A stretch of 64,000 bases of DNA from an uncultured Pseudomonadales bacterium (GCA_938091935.1 CALKNV010000038.1:1-64000); one strand, 5' to 3'; counted from the first letter of the stretch, positions 50,238-60,433 are shown. The notes: generated from the sequence alone by a model not told the origin. Made by a program: numbers and translations.

Positions 50238-51872
50238 ATGACAATGCAAAACACACCTCTGCTCATGTCACGCATCCTTGGGCGAGGTGCCGAGCTCGAC
50301 CCGGGAGTCGAAGTCGTCACCGCTCAGGCTAACGGGGTCCATCGCCAGACCCTGAAGCAAACCTGGGAACGTGCCCAACAGTTGGCCAATGCCCTCAAGG
50401 CACACGGTATCGAGACTGGCGACCGCATTGCCAGCTTCATGTGGAATAACTATCGCCACCTGGAACTCTACCAGGGCGTACCCAGCATGGGCTGTGTGCT
50501 CCATACCCTTAACATACGCCTGTCCCCCGCCGATCTGGAATACATCATCAACCACGCGGGAGATCGCATTATCTTTGCGGACGAAGACTTGCTGCCACTT
50601 CTGGAGCCGCTTTGGGGAAAGATTCCCTGCGTTGAGCTGCTGGTGATCTGTCGCCACGGCGAAGGTGGCGAAAGCAGTTTCGAAAACCAGATAGATTATG
50701 AGGACTTTATCGCGGGTCACGAACCCGCGTTTGATTGGCCCGACATTCCTGAAACCGCCCCCATGGGTTTGTGCTACACCTCGGGCACCACTGGTAATCC
50801 CAAGGGCGTGATGTACACCAATCGCTCCACTTATCTGCATACCCTCACTGAATCACTGACCGACTCCATGGGATTGTCGGCACTGGATTCTCTGCTGGGC
50901 ATCGTGCCCATGTTCCACGCCATGGGCTGGGGACTACCGTTTGCTGCATCCATGCTCGGTACCAAGCAAGTCTATCCCCATCGTTTCATGACGCCGGATT
51001 CATTCCTGAATCTGATGGAGCAGGAAGAAGTCACTATTTCGGCCGGTGTTCCGACAATCTGGCAGGGCGTGCGCGCAGCGCTGGAGGCCAATCCAGACAA
51101 ATACGACCTATCCAAGCTGGATCGCCTGACCTGTGGCGGCTCTGCGCCACCGGTGGAAATGATGCGCTGGTACTGGAACACCTTCGAAATCGAAATGATT
51201 CAGGGCTGGGGCATGACCGAAACCAATCCATTGGGTACCTTGTCGCGCAAGGTGTCCAAGCGTTCCCAGGTCGGCATTTCCGAAGATCAGCAGTTTGAAA
51301 ACATTGCCAAGGCTGGCCTTGCCATGCCTGGCCTTGAAATTGAGATCTTTGACGAAGAATGGAAGCCATTGCCTCACGACGGGGAAGCCGTCGGCGAACT
51401 CTGTATTCGTGGCCCCTGGATCGCCTCCGAATATTTCAACGACCCACAGCCCGAGAAATTCCATAACGGCTGGCTGGTCACCGGTGACGTTGCCAAGATG
51501 GACGCAGACCAATACGTCATTATCTGCGATCGCTCCAAGGACATGATCAAGTCCGGTGGTGAATGGATTTCTTCGGTGGACCTGGAGAACCACATTGTAG
51601 GCATGCCAGAAATCGCCCAGGCGGCGGTGGTGGCCCAACCTCATCCCAAGTGGGATGAACGTCCGGTCGCCCTGGTCATCATGGCCGAGGGTCAGAGCCT
51701 GGATCAGGCTGCAGTCATCGAACACTGCAGCAAGGTATTTGCCAAATGGCAGCTTCCTGACGAGGTGATTGCGGTAGAAAGCTTGCCGCTTGGTCCTACT
51801 GGCAAGATTGAGAAGAAGACCATCCGCGCCAACATGGACAAGGAAGGTTATAAGCTGCCCGATTTACGGTAA
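50238..51872 (+). CDS. fatty-acid/acyl-CoA ligase (AMP-binding enzyme)
   Basis: GLCYTSGTTGNPKGVMYTNRSTYLHTL; QGWGMTETNPLGTLS; GWLVTGDVAKMDADQYVIICDRSKDMIKSGGEWIS; PLGPTGKIEKKTIR. Confidence 0.96.
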   Translation: MTMQNTPLLMSRILGRGAELDPGVEVVTAQANGVHRQTLKQTWERAQQLANALKAHGIETGDRIASFMWNNYRHLELYQGVPSMGCVLHTLNIRLSPADLEYIINHAGDRIIFADEDLLPLLEPLWGKIPCVELLVICRHGEGGESSFENQIDYEDFIAGHEPAFDWPDIPETAPMGLCYTSGTTGNPKGVMYTNRSTYLHTLTESLTDSMGLSALDSLLGIVPMFHAMGWGLPFAASMLGTKQVYPHRFMTPDSFLNLMEQEEVTISAGVPTIWQGVRAALEANPDKYDLSKLDRLTCGGSAPPVEMMRWYWNTFEIEMIQGWGMTETNPLGTLSRKVSKRSQVGISEDQQFENIAKAGLAMPGLEIEIFDEEWKPLPHDGEAVGELCIRGPWIASEYFNDPQPEKFHNGWLVTGDVAKMDADQYVIICDRSKDMIKSGGEWISSVDLENHIVGMPEIAQAAVVAQPHPKWDERPVALVIMAEGQSLDQAAVIEHCSKVFAKWQLPDEVIAVESLPLGPTGKIEKKTIRANMDKEGYKLPDLR

Positions 51873-51888
51873 TAAGCTTAGCGTCACA

Positions 51889-51917
51889 AAAAGGGAGCCT
51901 CTGGCTCCCTTTTTTAT
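51889..51917. terminator. intrinsic terminator, potentially bidirectional
   Basis: AAAAAGGGAGCC-TCT-GGCTCCCTTTTTT. Confidence 0.9.
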
Positions 51918-52144
51918 TTCTTTCTTTGAGCTATGGCTTCAAGTGCTCTTTCTCGCTCGAACGCCAGCAAGAGTCGATAAAAAATTGCGGGCAGACTGCA
52001 GAAAACGGTGCAAAACACGGAATAGGAAGCTGAGTCGTATCTGACCATTACTTCAGACTCATATTCTGTATTTATCGATGCGGCGTTGAGTTGCACTCTT
52101 GCCGCAAATGCGAATCTGCACTGAGCAATTTCTGAGCATTGCAT
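51914..52144 (-). CDS. possible small protein, 76 aa
   Basis: Fills the 51.9-52.2 kb gap; stop codon abuts the bidirectional terminator; C-terminus IFYRLLLAFERERALEAIAQRKK looks like a plausible helix. No family recognised. Confidence 0.25.
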   Translation of the reverse strand: MQCSEIAQCRFAFAARVQLNAASINTEYESEVMVRYDSASYSVFCTVFCSLPAIFYRLLLAFERERALEAIAQRKK

Positions 52145-52243
52145 TAATCACTCAAGTGAAAAATGACGTGCGAGCTGTCTCTTAAAAAACCGATTGAGCC
52201 GAAAAACATGGCAATGTGATAAGTGGCGCTATCTAAGTAGCTA

Positions 52244-53266
52244 CTACTGACCCGGATCCGTGGCCGCATACTCTGAGCCTTCAGCATCCGCAGTGCGCGC
52301 GCCAGCCAGGATACCGGGTAATGCGTAATTACCCTCATGGCATGCATATTCAAATAATCGATCTTCGGTCGCATTCATGGGCAGCTCGCCACTCCAGGTT
52401 TGTGCATAATTCTCGGGGTCTTCCACGGTGAATTGATAGTGGATGACATCATCTGCAACCCGAGTAAATCGCTCAGTAACTTTCATCTGTTGCGAACCAT
52501 AGAAGCGGTGGTCCAGTGAAGAACGCAGGCTTTGCTGGGGGTGAAAATTTGTAGTTTCTATCACCAGGCTACCCCCTTCAAAATAGCCGATTGAATCTCC
52601 CATCCAGGGATACTGCGTATGCTCAGGCCATTCTGCATTGAGCCTGATCACCCGGGCATCATGATTCATTTCTGCCAACAGCAGTATGTAGCCTTCGGTT
52701 TGCACGATTTGGGTCAGATTGTTATAGAGAACTGGGAGCTTGGGCGGTCCACCTGTGGAACCAAACCCAACCACGCAGCGTTCGCCCAGCGGCCTGACTT
52801 CAGGCCCATCATAGGAGTTTCTGCGGCGCATGGCGGCAGCATAGTTCGCCCGCCCCTGTTCACTGTAAGGCAATTTGCCATCAGCGGGATCTACCAGAAT
52901 TGAAGTTCGGATTTCGCCATTTACCGTGGCAAGACGATCGCCCGGATCCATCCAGAAAGTGTTGTAGCCGCCGACGTTGCGCCCCGCATCCGGTGCTTCG
53001 CGATTTGGGTCACTAGGCTGGTTACTGGCCTGCATGCCTGCTCGCACTCTGGCTTCAATACGAATGGCTTCCTCCTCGGAAATAACCAGCTCACTGCCAA
53101 AGCGTTCGGCGCGCTCCAGGTTAGTCTGTGTCGCGATAGACCAGGTGCCCTGAAAATCCGGCACACCATGCTCAGTGAGCGGTGCGATATAGCCCGATTC
53201 TGCAGCGAGCAAGCCGAGGCAGGGTACAAAACTAAATAAACTCAGTATCAAGCGCATGTTTTTCAT
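52244..53266 (-). CDS. exported conserved hypothetical protein
   Basis: Signal peptide; APLTEHGVPDFQGTWSIATQTNLERAERF...RCVVGFGSTGGPPKLPVLYNNLTQIVQTEGYILLLAEMNHDARVIRLN. Confidence 0.8.
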   Translation of the reverse strand: MKNMRLILSLFSFVPCLGLLAAESGYIAPLTEHGVPDFQGTWSIATQTNLERAERFGSELVISEEEAIRIEARVRAGMQASNQPSDPNREAPDAGRNVGGYNTFWMDPGDRLATVNGEIRTSILVDPADGKLPYSEQGRANYAAAMRRRNSYDGPEVRPLGERCVVGFGSTGGPPKLPVLYNNLTQIVQTEGYILLLAEMNHDARVIRLNAEWPEHTQYPWMGDSIGYFEGGSLVIETTNFHPQQSLRSSLDHRFYGSQQMKVTERFTRVADDVIHYQFTVEDPENYAQTWSGELPMNATEDRLFEYACHEGNYALPGILAGARTADAEGSEYAATDPGQ

Positions 53267-53604
53267 AAATAGGTCCGTCCAAAAAATCTCGCGGCAGGGG
53301 CTCTGATTATGTCAAGAACCCGTGGCACTGACTATGCAGGCGAGAGGAATCCTCTGCGGCCGGGCTTTTTGGATGCTCAGAACAAATGAACTGACTGGAA
53401 TAGCGGAGTTTGCAGTTCCGGCCCCATCCCACTGTTTCCCGGGTGCCGTCATGACCCGAAAACTTGTTCACTGCCTGTGGTTTTCACCCGATATTTCCAC
53501 CCCGAGAGACTATTCGTGACAATTCGGCGGGCGCAAACAAAGACTTATCTACCGATATCTTGTTAAACTCGAGCTCGATTTAGCAACAATGAAGTTAGTA
53601 GTAT

Positions 53605-54588
53605 ATGTTGAGCAGCACCCAGAGCCTGGTTTGTTCCGCTTTTATTCTCGCCATTATTATTGTTGATGGGTTAATCCTGGTTGAGGAACGAGGAGACTCG
53701 GAGACCATGGTGTGGATAGATGGTGACACGTTCACAATGGGCTCAGACCGCGGCCTACCGGACGAGGCGCCAGCCCGACCGGTCAATATTTCGGGATTCT
53801 GGATCGACAAGTATGAAGTCACCAATAGCCAGTTTCAGCAGTTTGTCGAGGCCACCGCCTATACTACTGGCGCAGAGCGATTCGGCGACTCCCTGGTATT
53901 CCAAAGCCCGATCGCACGCAGCCTGTCAGAGCTCGTGCCGCTGAGCTGGTGGCAATTGGTTGAAGAGGCAGACTGGCGGCACCCAGAAGGGCCTGAAGAC
54001 ACCATTGTCGCGCGAATGAATCATCCCGTAGTGCAAGTCAACTATGAAGATGCCCTGAGCTACTGCAACTGGCAGGGCAAGATCCTACCCACCGAAGCCC
54101 AATTTGAATTCGCGGCACGCGGTGGCAGGGAGGGTCAGATTTACAGCTGGGGCGACCAACCTATTCATCGAGAACAGGCGGTTACTAACCACTGGCAGGG
54201 AAACTTTCCCATCAAGAATGAAAATACCGATGGGCATGCAGGTTCAGCGCCGGTAGGCAGCTACCCGGCCAATGATTTCGGTCTCCATGACATAACCGGC
54301 AATGTCTGGGAATGGGTTTCCGATTGGTACCACCCCAACGCCTACGCAATCCTGGAGGATCGCGATCCTATTGGTGTCACCCGCAATGAGAGCTTTGATC
54401 CTTCTGAGCCTAATCTGCCCAAGCGGAGTATTCGTGGCGGTTCTTTCCTGTGTAGTGAGAATTATTGCCAGGGGTTCCGAGTCAGCGCGAGAATGCCAGC
54501 AGACCCAGAGTCGGCGACTAACCACACCGGCTTTCGCTGCGTCACTCCGACTCGGTCCAATCGCCTTGATGCGATCTGGCTAAACTAG
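53605..54588 (+). CDS. formylglycine-generating enzyme (SUMF1/FGE) family protein
   Basis: MVWIDGDTFTMGSDRGLPDEAPARPVNISGFWIDKYEVTNSQFQQFVEAT; WWQLVEEADWRHPEGP; GNVWEWVSDWYHP; RGGSFLCSENYCQGFRVSARMPADPESATNHTGFRCV. Confidence 0.93.
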   Translation: MLSSTQSLVCSAFILAIIIVDGLILVEERGDSETMVWIDGDTFTMGSDRGLPDEAPARPVNISGFWIDKYEVTNSQFQQFVEATAYTTGAERFGDSLVFQSPIARSLSELVPLSWWQLVEEADWRHPEGPEDTIVARMNHPVVQVNYEDALSYCNWQGKILPTEAQFEFAARGGREGQIYSWGDQPIHREQAVTNHWQGNFPIKNENTDGHAGSAPVGSYPANDFGLHDITGNVWEWVSDWYHPNAYAILEDRDPIGVTRNESFDPSEPNLPKRSIRGGSFLCSENYCQGFRVSARMPADPESATNHTGFRCVTPTRSNRLDAIWLN

Positions 54589-54660
54589 CCCACTTTCTTG
54601 AAAACCTGTAAGACCTGCAAAATCTGGGAAGCCAAGCCTACCGGGTAAAGCTGGCTAACT

Positions 54661-55821
54661 TCAGATCTCTCTCGCAATCAAGAGTTTCATGATCTCGTTA
54701 CTACCGCCGTAGATTTTCTGCACGCGGCTGTCGGCAAACATTTTAGCGATTGGATACTCCATCATGTAACCATAGCCTCCGAAGAACTGCAGACAGGTAT
54801 CAACAATTTCACACTGCTTTTGCGTGGTCCACCACTTGGCCATCGAGGCCGAAGCATCATCCAATTCTCCTCTGGCCAGACGCATGGCACAGTCATCGAC
54901 AAACACGCGAGCGATTCGCGCCTCCGTCATGCATTCTGCCAGACGAAATTGCGTGTTCTGAAAATCGAGAATGCGCTTGCCGAAGGCCTTGCGCTCTTTC
55001 ACATACTCAGAGGTCAGCTTTAGTGCGGTCTCCATCGCGGCGCAGGCGCCAGCCGCAATGATCACCCGTTCCTGGGGCAACTGTTCCATCAGATGAATAA
55101 AGCCTCTGCCTTCGGCGGAGCCCAGCAGTGCTGACTTTGGCACGCGCACATCATCAAAGAAGAGCTCTGCTGTGTCCTGAGCCTTCATGCCTAGCTTTTC
55201 GAGATTGCGGCCGCGCTGGAATCCGCCTTCGCCTTCTACAGTCTCAGTTTCCACCATGATCAGGGAAATTCCCTTGGCACCTTCAGCGGGATCAGTTTTC
55301 GCGACCACGCAGATGAGGTTTGCTGTAATACCGTTGGTGATAAAGGTTTTCTGACCATTCAGAATGTAGTCATCACCATCCACGATGGCAGTAGTTTTTA
55401 CAGCCTGCAAATCTGAACCGGTGCCGGGCTCTGACATGGCAATTGCCGACACAATCTCGCCGCTGGCCATCCTGGGCAACCACTTCGCCTTCTGTTCCTC
55501 AGTGCCGTACTTTTCAATATAGTGCGCGACAATGCCGGAGTGCACACCATTACCGAAGCCACTGATATTAGCTCTGTTAAATTCCTCGATCAGTACCATT
55601 TCATGCCGGAAATCACCGCCACCACCGCCCCACTCATCCGAGATAGAGGCGCAGAGCAGACCGGCCTGTCCGGCTTTGTACCAGGCATCGCGGTCCACGA
55701 ACCCCTGTTTATCCCACTTCTGGGCAACAGGAACGAACTCCTTGTCCAGGAATTTCTTGACGGCATCACGCATGATGCCGAGCTCTTCATCCATCCATGG
55801 GGATTGATAATTTTCAAGCAT
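54661..55821 (-). CDS. acyl-CoA dehydrogenase
   Basis: AIAMSEPGTGSDLQAVKTTA; QKTFITNGITANLICVVAKT; QFFGGYGYMMEYPIAKMFADSRVQKIYGGSNEIMKLLIAREI. Confidence 0.97.
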   Translation of the reverse strand: MLENYQSPWMDEELGIMRDAVKKFLDKEFVPVAQKWDKQGFVDRDAWYKAGQAGLLCASISDEWGGGGGDFRHEMVLIEEFNRANISGFGNGVHSGIVAHYIEKYGTEEQKAKWLPRMASGEIVSAIAMSEPGTGSDLQAVKTTAIVDGDDYILNGQKTFITNGITANLICVVAKTDPAEGAKGISLIMVETETVEGEGGFQRGRNLEKLGMKAQDTAELFFDDVRVPKSALLGSAEGRGFIHLMEQLPQERVIIAAGACAAMETALKLTSEYVKERKAFGKRILDFQNTQFRLAECMTEARIARVFVDDCAMRLARGELDDASASMAKWWTTQKQCEIVDTCLQFFGGYGYMMEYPIAKMFADSRVQKIYGGSNEIMKLLIAREI

Positions 55822-55837
55822 AGGGTTGGCTTCTTCT

Positions 55838-57025
55838 CTAGCTATCCAGTTGATCCATTCGTTCAATAATCATGGCGTTAGCAGTGCCGCCACCTTCGCA
55901 AATAGCGACCAGTCCATAGCGAGCATCGCGACGTTCCAGCTCGTGTACCAGTGTAGTCATTAGCTTGGCACCGGTACCACCCAAAGGGTGGCCCAGGGAC
56001 TGCGCGCCGCCGTTAACGTTAAGCTTCTCAGGATCCGCCTTCAGTGCCTTGGCCCAGGCCAGGGGCACGGAACCAAAAGCTTCATTCACTTCATACAGAT
56101 CGATGTCATCAATTGTAAGGCCGGCTCGTTCCAGCACCTTTTCCGTAGCGGGGATAGGGCCTTCCAGCATAATGACAGGATCTGAACCCACCACAGCCAG
56201 TGAATGAATCTTGGCGCGCACGGGGAGGTTGTATTTCTTTACGGCTTCTTCATTTGCCACCATGATGGCCGCCGCCCCATCGCTGATCTGGCTCGCAGTG
56301 CCGGCGGTTATCACGCCGCCCTCTCGCAGGGTGTTGAGCGACTGCATGCCTTCCAGAGTCGACTCAAAGCGAATACCTTCGTCCACCGAATGAACATCCT
56401 TGCTGCCGTCTTCCAATTCGATATTAAGCGGGACGATTTCATCATTGAAGTATCCATTCTTGGTCGCCGCTGCAGCTCGCTGGTGACTCAGTAAGCCAAA
56501 CGCATCCAGCTCTTCCCGGCTAATGCCATACTTCTCCGCCAGCAGCTCAGCCCCGTCAAACTGGCTGAACTGGATACCCGGATACTGCATCTCGAGTCGT
56601 TCGCCCTTTGGCACGCCTCGGCCATGCTCGAGGCCATCGCGAATATTCGAACCAATCTCTACCGTACTCATGGCCTCCACGCCGCCACTTATTACTACAT
56701 CCTGGGTGCCAGACATCACCGCCTGGGCGCCAAACTGAATGGCCTGCAGTGATGAACCGCACTGGCGATCCACAGTCGTGCCAGGCACTTCCAGTGCCAG
56801 CTTCGAACTCATGGCCACGTTGCGACCCAAATTGCCCGCCTGTGCGCCAATCTGCATCACCACACCGAATACCACATCATCGACCTTGTCAGTAGGTATG
56901 CCCGTGCGATCCACCAGTTCATCAATCACGGCTGCCCCCATATCAATCGGGTGCATTCTGCTAAGTCGACCTTTCTTTCGTCCTGTTGCCGTGCGCACTG
57001 CACCAACGATATATGCATTCGCCAT
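55838..57025 (-). CDS. acetyl-CoA C-acyltransferase (thiolase)
   Basis: MANAYIVGAVRTATGRKKGRLSRMHPIDMGAAVIDELV; VDRQCGSSLQAIQFGAQAVMSG (Cys); NEAFGSVPLAWAKAL; GGAQSLGHPLGGTGAKLMTTL; CEGGGTANAMIIER. Confidence 0.97.
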   Translation of the reverse strand: MANAYIVGAVRTATGRKKGRLSRMHPIDMGAAVIDELVDRTGIPTDKVDDVVFGVVMQIGAQAGNLGRNVAMSSKLALEVPGTTVDRQCGSSLQAIQFGAQAVMSGTQDVVISGGVEAMSTVEIGSNIRDGLEHGRGVPKGERLEMQYPGIQFSQFDGAELLAEKYGISREELDAFGLLSHQRAAAATKNGYFNDEIVPLNIELEDGSKDVHSVDEGIRFESTLEGMQSLNTLREGGVITAGTASQISDGAAAIMVANEEAVKKYNLPVRAKIHSLAVVGSDPVIMLEGPIPATEKVLERAGLTIDDIDLYEVNEAFGSVPLAWAKALKADPEKLNVNGGAQSLGHPLGGTGAKLMTTLVHELERRDARYGLVAICEGGGTANAMIIERMDQLDS

Positions 57026-57081
57026 CAAAAATATCCTCTCATTAAATCTGTTCGGAGTCTGAAAACTTGTGTCCCGTTTGC

Positions 57082-57852
57082 CTAGATTGCAGGCATCCTG
57101 ATACCAGCATCGAGCCGGATCGTCTCGCCATTCAGGTATCCGCACTCAACGATGTGCGCAACTTCCGCAGCGAACTCATCAGGATTACCAAGACGCTTGG
57201 GAAATTGAGTGATCGCGATGAGGGGATCTCGTACTTCTTGTGGCGCCTTCGCCAGGAGTGGTGTCTCGAATACGCCGGGCGCGACAGTCATGATCCGCAC
57301 GCCACGCTTTGAGAGATCGCGCGCGATTGGCAGCGTCATTGATACGATGCCGCCTTTGCTGGCTGCGTACCCTGCCTGGCCAGTCTGACCATCGAAGGCT
57401 GCAATTGACGCCACATTGATGATCACGCCGCGCTCCTGATCCTCGGTCTGAGGCTCATTTAGCTGCATGACTTCGGCACACAGTCGTAGCACATTGAAGG
57501 TGCCGATCAGGTTAACCCGCACAATGTGCTCAAACTTCGCTAGCGGCATCGCCCCGTCTTTCCCCACGGTGCGCGCAGCGCCGCCAATACCCGCAGAATT
57601 TACATTGATATGAATTGTGCCAAACGCTTCCTGAGCTTTGGCGATAGCAGCTTTGACCGCTGCCTCATCGGCTACATCACCCGCGTGCCAGGCCGCGGAC
57701 TCGCCAAACTGTTCGGCTGCCTGCGTCAGCGCGTCTTCATTAAGATCATAAAGAAAGACTCTGGCGCCTTCGGCCACGAATTTTTGCGCTGTTGCCAGCC
57801 CTAGACCCGATGCACCACCAGTGATAAAAGCGGTTTTCCCTTGTAATTGCAT
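57082..57852 (-). CDS. SDR family 3-hydroxyacyl-CoA dehydrogenase (HSD17B10-like)
   Basis: MQLQGKTAFITGGASGLGLATAQKFVAEGA; VNSAGIGGAARTVGKDGAMPLAKFEHIVRVNLIGTFNVLRL; YAASKGGIVSMTLPIARDLSKRGVRIMTVAPG. Confidence 0.93.
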   Translation of the reverse strand: MQLQGKTAFITGGASGLGLATAQKFVAEGARVFLYDLNEDALTQAAEQFGESAAWHAGDVADEAAVKAAIAKAQEAFGTIHINVNSAGIGGAARTVGKDGAMPLAKFEHIVRVNLIGTFNVLRLCAEVMQLNEPQTEDQERGVIINVASIAAFDGQTGQAGYAASKGGIVSMTLPIARDLSKRGVRIMTVAPGVFETPLLAKAPQEVRDPLIAITQFPKRLGNPDEFAAEVAHIVECGYLNGETIRLDAGIRMPAI

Positions 57853-58076
57853 CCTGTGATTTGCTCCCCTGCAAAAAATATTGCCGCGCAAGGATAATCC
57901 ATCATTACGCAAAAGGAAAATAACGCCAGGATGCCGAAACTGGACTTAAATGTCAGTCAAATTGCGATTTTGAGCAGCCTAAAATACGCCATCCTAATCT
58001 GTATTTTGATGCCTCTATCCCCTATTATTCAGGACCCTAAGTCACAAGCAGCAGAGATTTCATCGAGGGAGGCAAT

Positions 58077-59204
58077 GTGGGCCCACTAGCAGGTATTAAA
58101 GTGGTGGAGATGGCTGGCATCGGGCCGGGACCTTTTACCGCCATGATGCTTTCCGATCTTGGCGCTGAAGTTATTCGCGTGGATCGATTGAGCCATAAGG
58201 GCGCGGGCGATCGCGCCAATGTACTGAATCGCGGCCGCAAGTCCATCGCCATCGACCTGAAAAATCCGAAAGGCGTGGAAGCCACTATGGGCCTGATTGA
58301 GAAAGCCGATGTTGTGCTTGAAGGTTTTCGCCCTGGTGTAATGGAGCGGCTAGGCCTCGGGCCCGATGATTGCCTGGCGCGAAATCCTCGACTGGTATTC
58401 GGTCGCATGACTGGCTGGGGCCAGTCTGGCCCCCTCTCTCAGGCGGCCGGGCATGACATTAATTATATCTCTATCGGCGGCGCGCTGGGCGCTATGGGTT
58501 ATGCCGACCGACCACCCGCCCCACCGCTTAATCTGGTAGGAGATTTTGGCGGAGGCGCCATGTATCTTCTAACTGGTATCCTGGCCGCATTGGTAGAAAG
58601 AAGCAACTCGGGTAAGGGGCAGGTAGTCGACGCCGCTATGACAGATGGAACCGCAAGCCTGCTAAGCCCGTTCTATGGTCTCATGGCGATGAATATGTGG
58701 ACCACCGATCGCTTCAGCAACAGACTGGATGGTGGTGCCTTTTACTATGGCAGCTATGAGTGCAGCGATGGCAAATATATTTCCATCGGATCCCTGGAGC
58801 CGCAATTCTATGCACTGCTGCTTGAGAAGGCGGAGATCACTGACCCTGCATTCAAGGATCAACTGGATGAAGAAGCATGGCCCGCCAAACGTATAAAGCT
58901 CGAACAACTCTTCAAAACCAAATCTCGCCAGGAATGGTGCGATATCATGGAGGGAACTGACGTCTGCTTTGCTCCAGTCCTGAACCTCAAAGAAGCGCCA
59001 GATCACCCACACAACAAGGCGCGCAAAACCTTTGTCGAAATCGAGGGTGTGGTACAGCCGGCTCCCGCCCCAAGATTCAGCCGAACCCAGGGGAAAATCC
59101 AGGGCCCAGCCGCCATGGCAGGAGAGCATTCGGAGGAAGTTCTGCGTGATTGGGGTTATACTGAGGAAGAGATCACTGAACTAATTGCCGCAAACGCGCT
59201 CTAA
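58077..59204 (+). CDS. CaiB/BaiF family protein, AMACR-like (alpha-methylacyl-CoA racemase)
   Basis: [84 protein letters not shown] start. Confidence 0.92.
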   Translation: MGPLAGIKVVEMAGIGPGPFTAMMLSDLGAEVIRVDRLSHKGAGDRANVLNRGRKSIAIDLKNPKGVEATMGLIEKADVVLEGFRPGVMERLGLGPDDCLARNPRLVFGRMTGWGQSGPLSQAAGHDINYISIGGALGAMGYADRPPAPPLNLVGDFGGGAMYLLTGILAALVERSNSGKGQVVDAAMTDGTASLLSPFYGLMAMNMWTTDRFSNRLDGGAFYYGSYECSDGKYISIGSLEPQFYALLLEKAEITDPAFKDQLDEEAWPAKRIKLEQLFKTKSRQEWCDIMEGTDVCFAPVLNLKEAPDHPHNKARKTFVEIEGVVQPAPAPRFSRTQGKIQGPAAMAGEHSEEVLRDWGYTEEEITELIAANAL

Positions 59205-59257
59205 AAACCAGGTAACCTCTGACAGGAATTTGCATAACAACTAAACTCGGCTCGTAA

Positions 59258-60433
59258 ATGGAAGATGCATCTCTAATTATCGCGCTGACAATCGTTTCGA
59301 TCGTGTCCTGCGTCGCCTTGTTTGTGAACTGGACCGGTAATCGGAAAATTCCAGGCTTACTGGTGCTTTCCATAGGCTTCATGGCTACCACATTTGGTGT
59401 GCTCATGCTGACCACTCAGGGTTCTGTCACACCCATTATCTCAGTCATCCTCGCCAACACTCTGATCCTTGGTGGGCGCATTCCTATCGACATGGGGCTG
59501 GCTGCATTCTGGAACCAGGAGCAATCCAAACTTCCGCTAATTTGTGGCGGCTTGTTCGTGGCGACCATGGGAGCAATTTCATACTTTACTCTGATAGATG
59601 AGCAAACAGTGCTTCGCATTCGCGCCTACACTTTCATGATGGTGGTATTTTCCTTGACGAACATCTACATCATTGCCAACGGGCTCAGGATTGAAAAGAA
59701 GCTGCGGCCCGTCACCACTACCAGTTTGAACTTTGGTGCTTTTCTCGCGTTGATGTTGTTCAGCGTTAATGCGGCGGCAGAATTCTTCTTGATGCTGGTC
59801 CGGAGCGGTGCAGCACAGAATGATCCTGATCAAGGCTCGTCGTTTATGGCCCTCGGCGCCATCTTCACCATGGTGGTGTTTTCTGTGGCCATCATCATTA
59901 GGACCAAGAAAGAGTTGTCGATTGAACACAAGGAAACTCCATTTACGACCCGATTACTACGATCCTCAATCCCAGGACCTTTCTCGAAGTTGGCGAACGT
60001 ATCATGGGGGGTCGCATCGCGATACTCGCAACCCGGGTCTCTGCTGACTATTGACGTTGAGAACATGGATCAGATTGTGCGCCAGCATGGTTACAAGGTA
60101 GGCAACGAGATTTTAAGACTTTTTTCTCTCACAGCCTCTGACCGACGACCCAGTGAAGACGTTCTTGCCCGCTCCAGCTTCAGGCAATTTCGCACGCTGC
60201 TACCGAATGTTAACGAAGAAGGCTCGAAAGTCGTCATCAAAAAGATCAAACAGGCCCTGCTGGCGGATGACTATGTTTTTCGCGGCAAGAAACTTGAAGT
60301 ATTTTTAAAAATAGCAGCCGTTACCCGACGCGAAGAAGACCTGTCCCTGCAAGACATGCTGCAGGAAGGCGAAGTCGAATTATTCCGCGCTAAACAGGAA
60401 GCCGCTGGCGCAGCAGCACCTGCGATCACCTGA
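59258..60433 (+). CDS. polytopic membrane protein with degenerate GGDEF domain
   Basis: N-terminal ~200 aa with several TM segments; C-terminal LLTIDVENMDQIVRQHGYKVGNEILRLFSL...RSSFRQFRTLLPNVNEEGSKVVIKKIKQAL aligns to GGDEF landmarks but lacks GG(D/E)EF. Confidence 0.75.
   Translation: MEDASLIIALTIVSIVSCVALFVNWTGNRKIPGLLVLSIGFMATTFGVLMLTTQGSVTPIISVILANTLILGGRIPIDMGLAAFWNQEQSKLPLICGGLFVATMGAISYFTLIDEQTVLRIRAYTFMMVVFSLTNIYIIANGLRIEKKLRPVTTTSLNFGAFLALMLFSVNAAAEFFLMLVRSGAAQNDPDQGSSFMALGAIFTMVVFSVAIIIRTKKELSIEHKETPFTTRLLRSSIPGPFSKLANVSWGVASRYSQPGSLLTIDVENMDQIVRQHGYKVGNEILRLFSLTASDRRPSEDVLARSSFRQFRTLLPNVNEEGSKVVIKKIKQALLADDYVFRGKKLEVFLKIAAVTRREEDLSLQDMLQEGEVELFRAKQEAAGAAAPAIT

Noticed and set aside
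51108-51725. 205-codon minus-strand ORF
   Set aside because: Antisense to the acyl-CoA ligase; no protein family resemblance.
53322-53519. 65-codon ORF upstream of the FGE gene
   Set aside because: No recognisable motif, atypical start region and no clear ribosome-binding site; likely intergenic.
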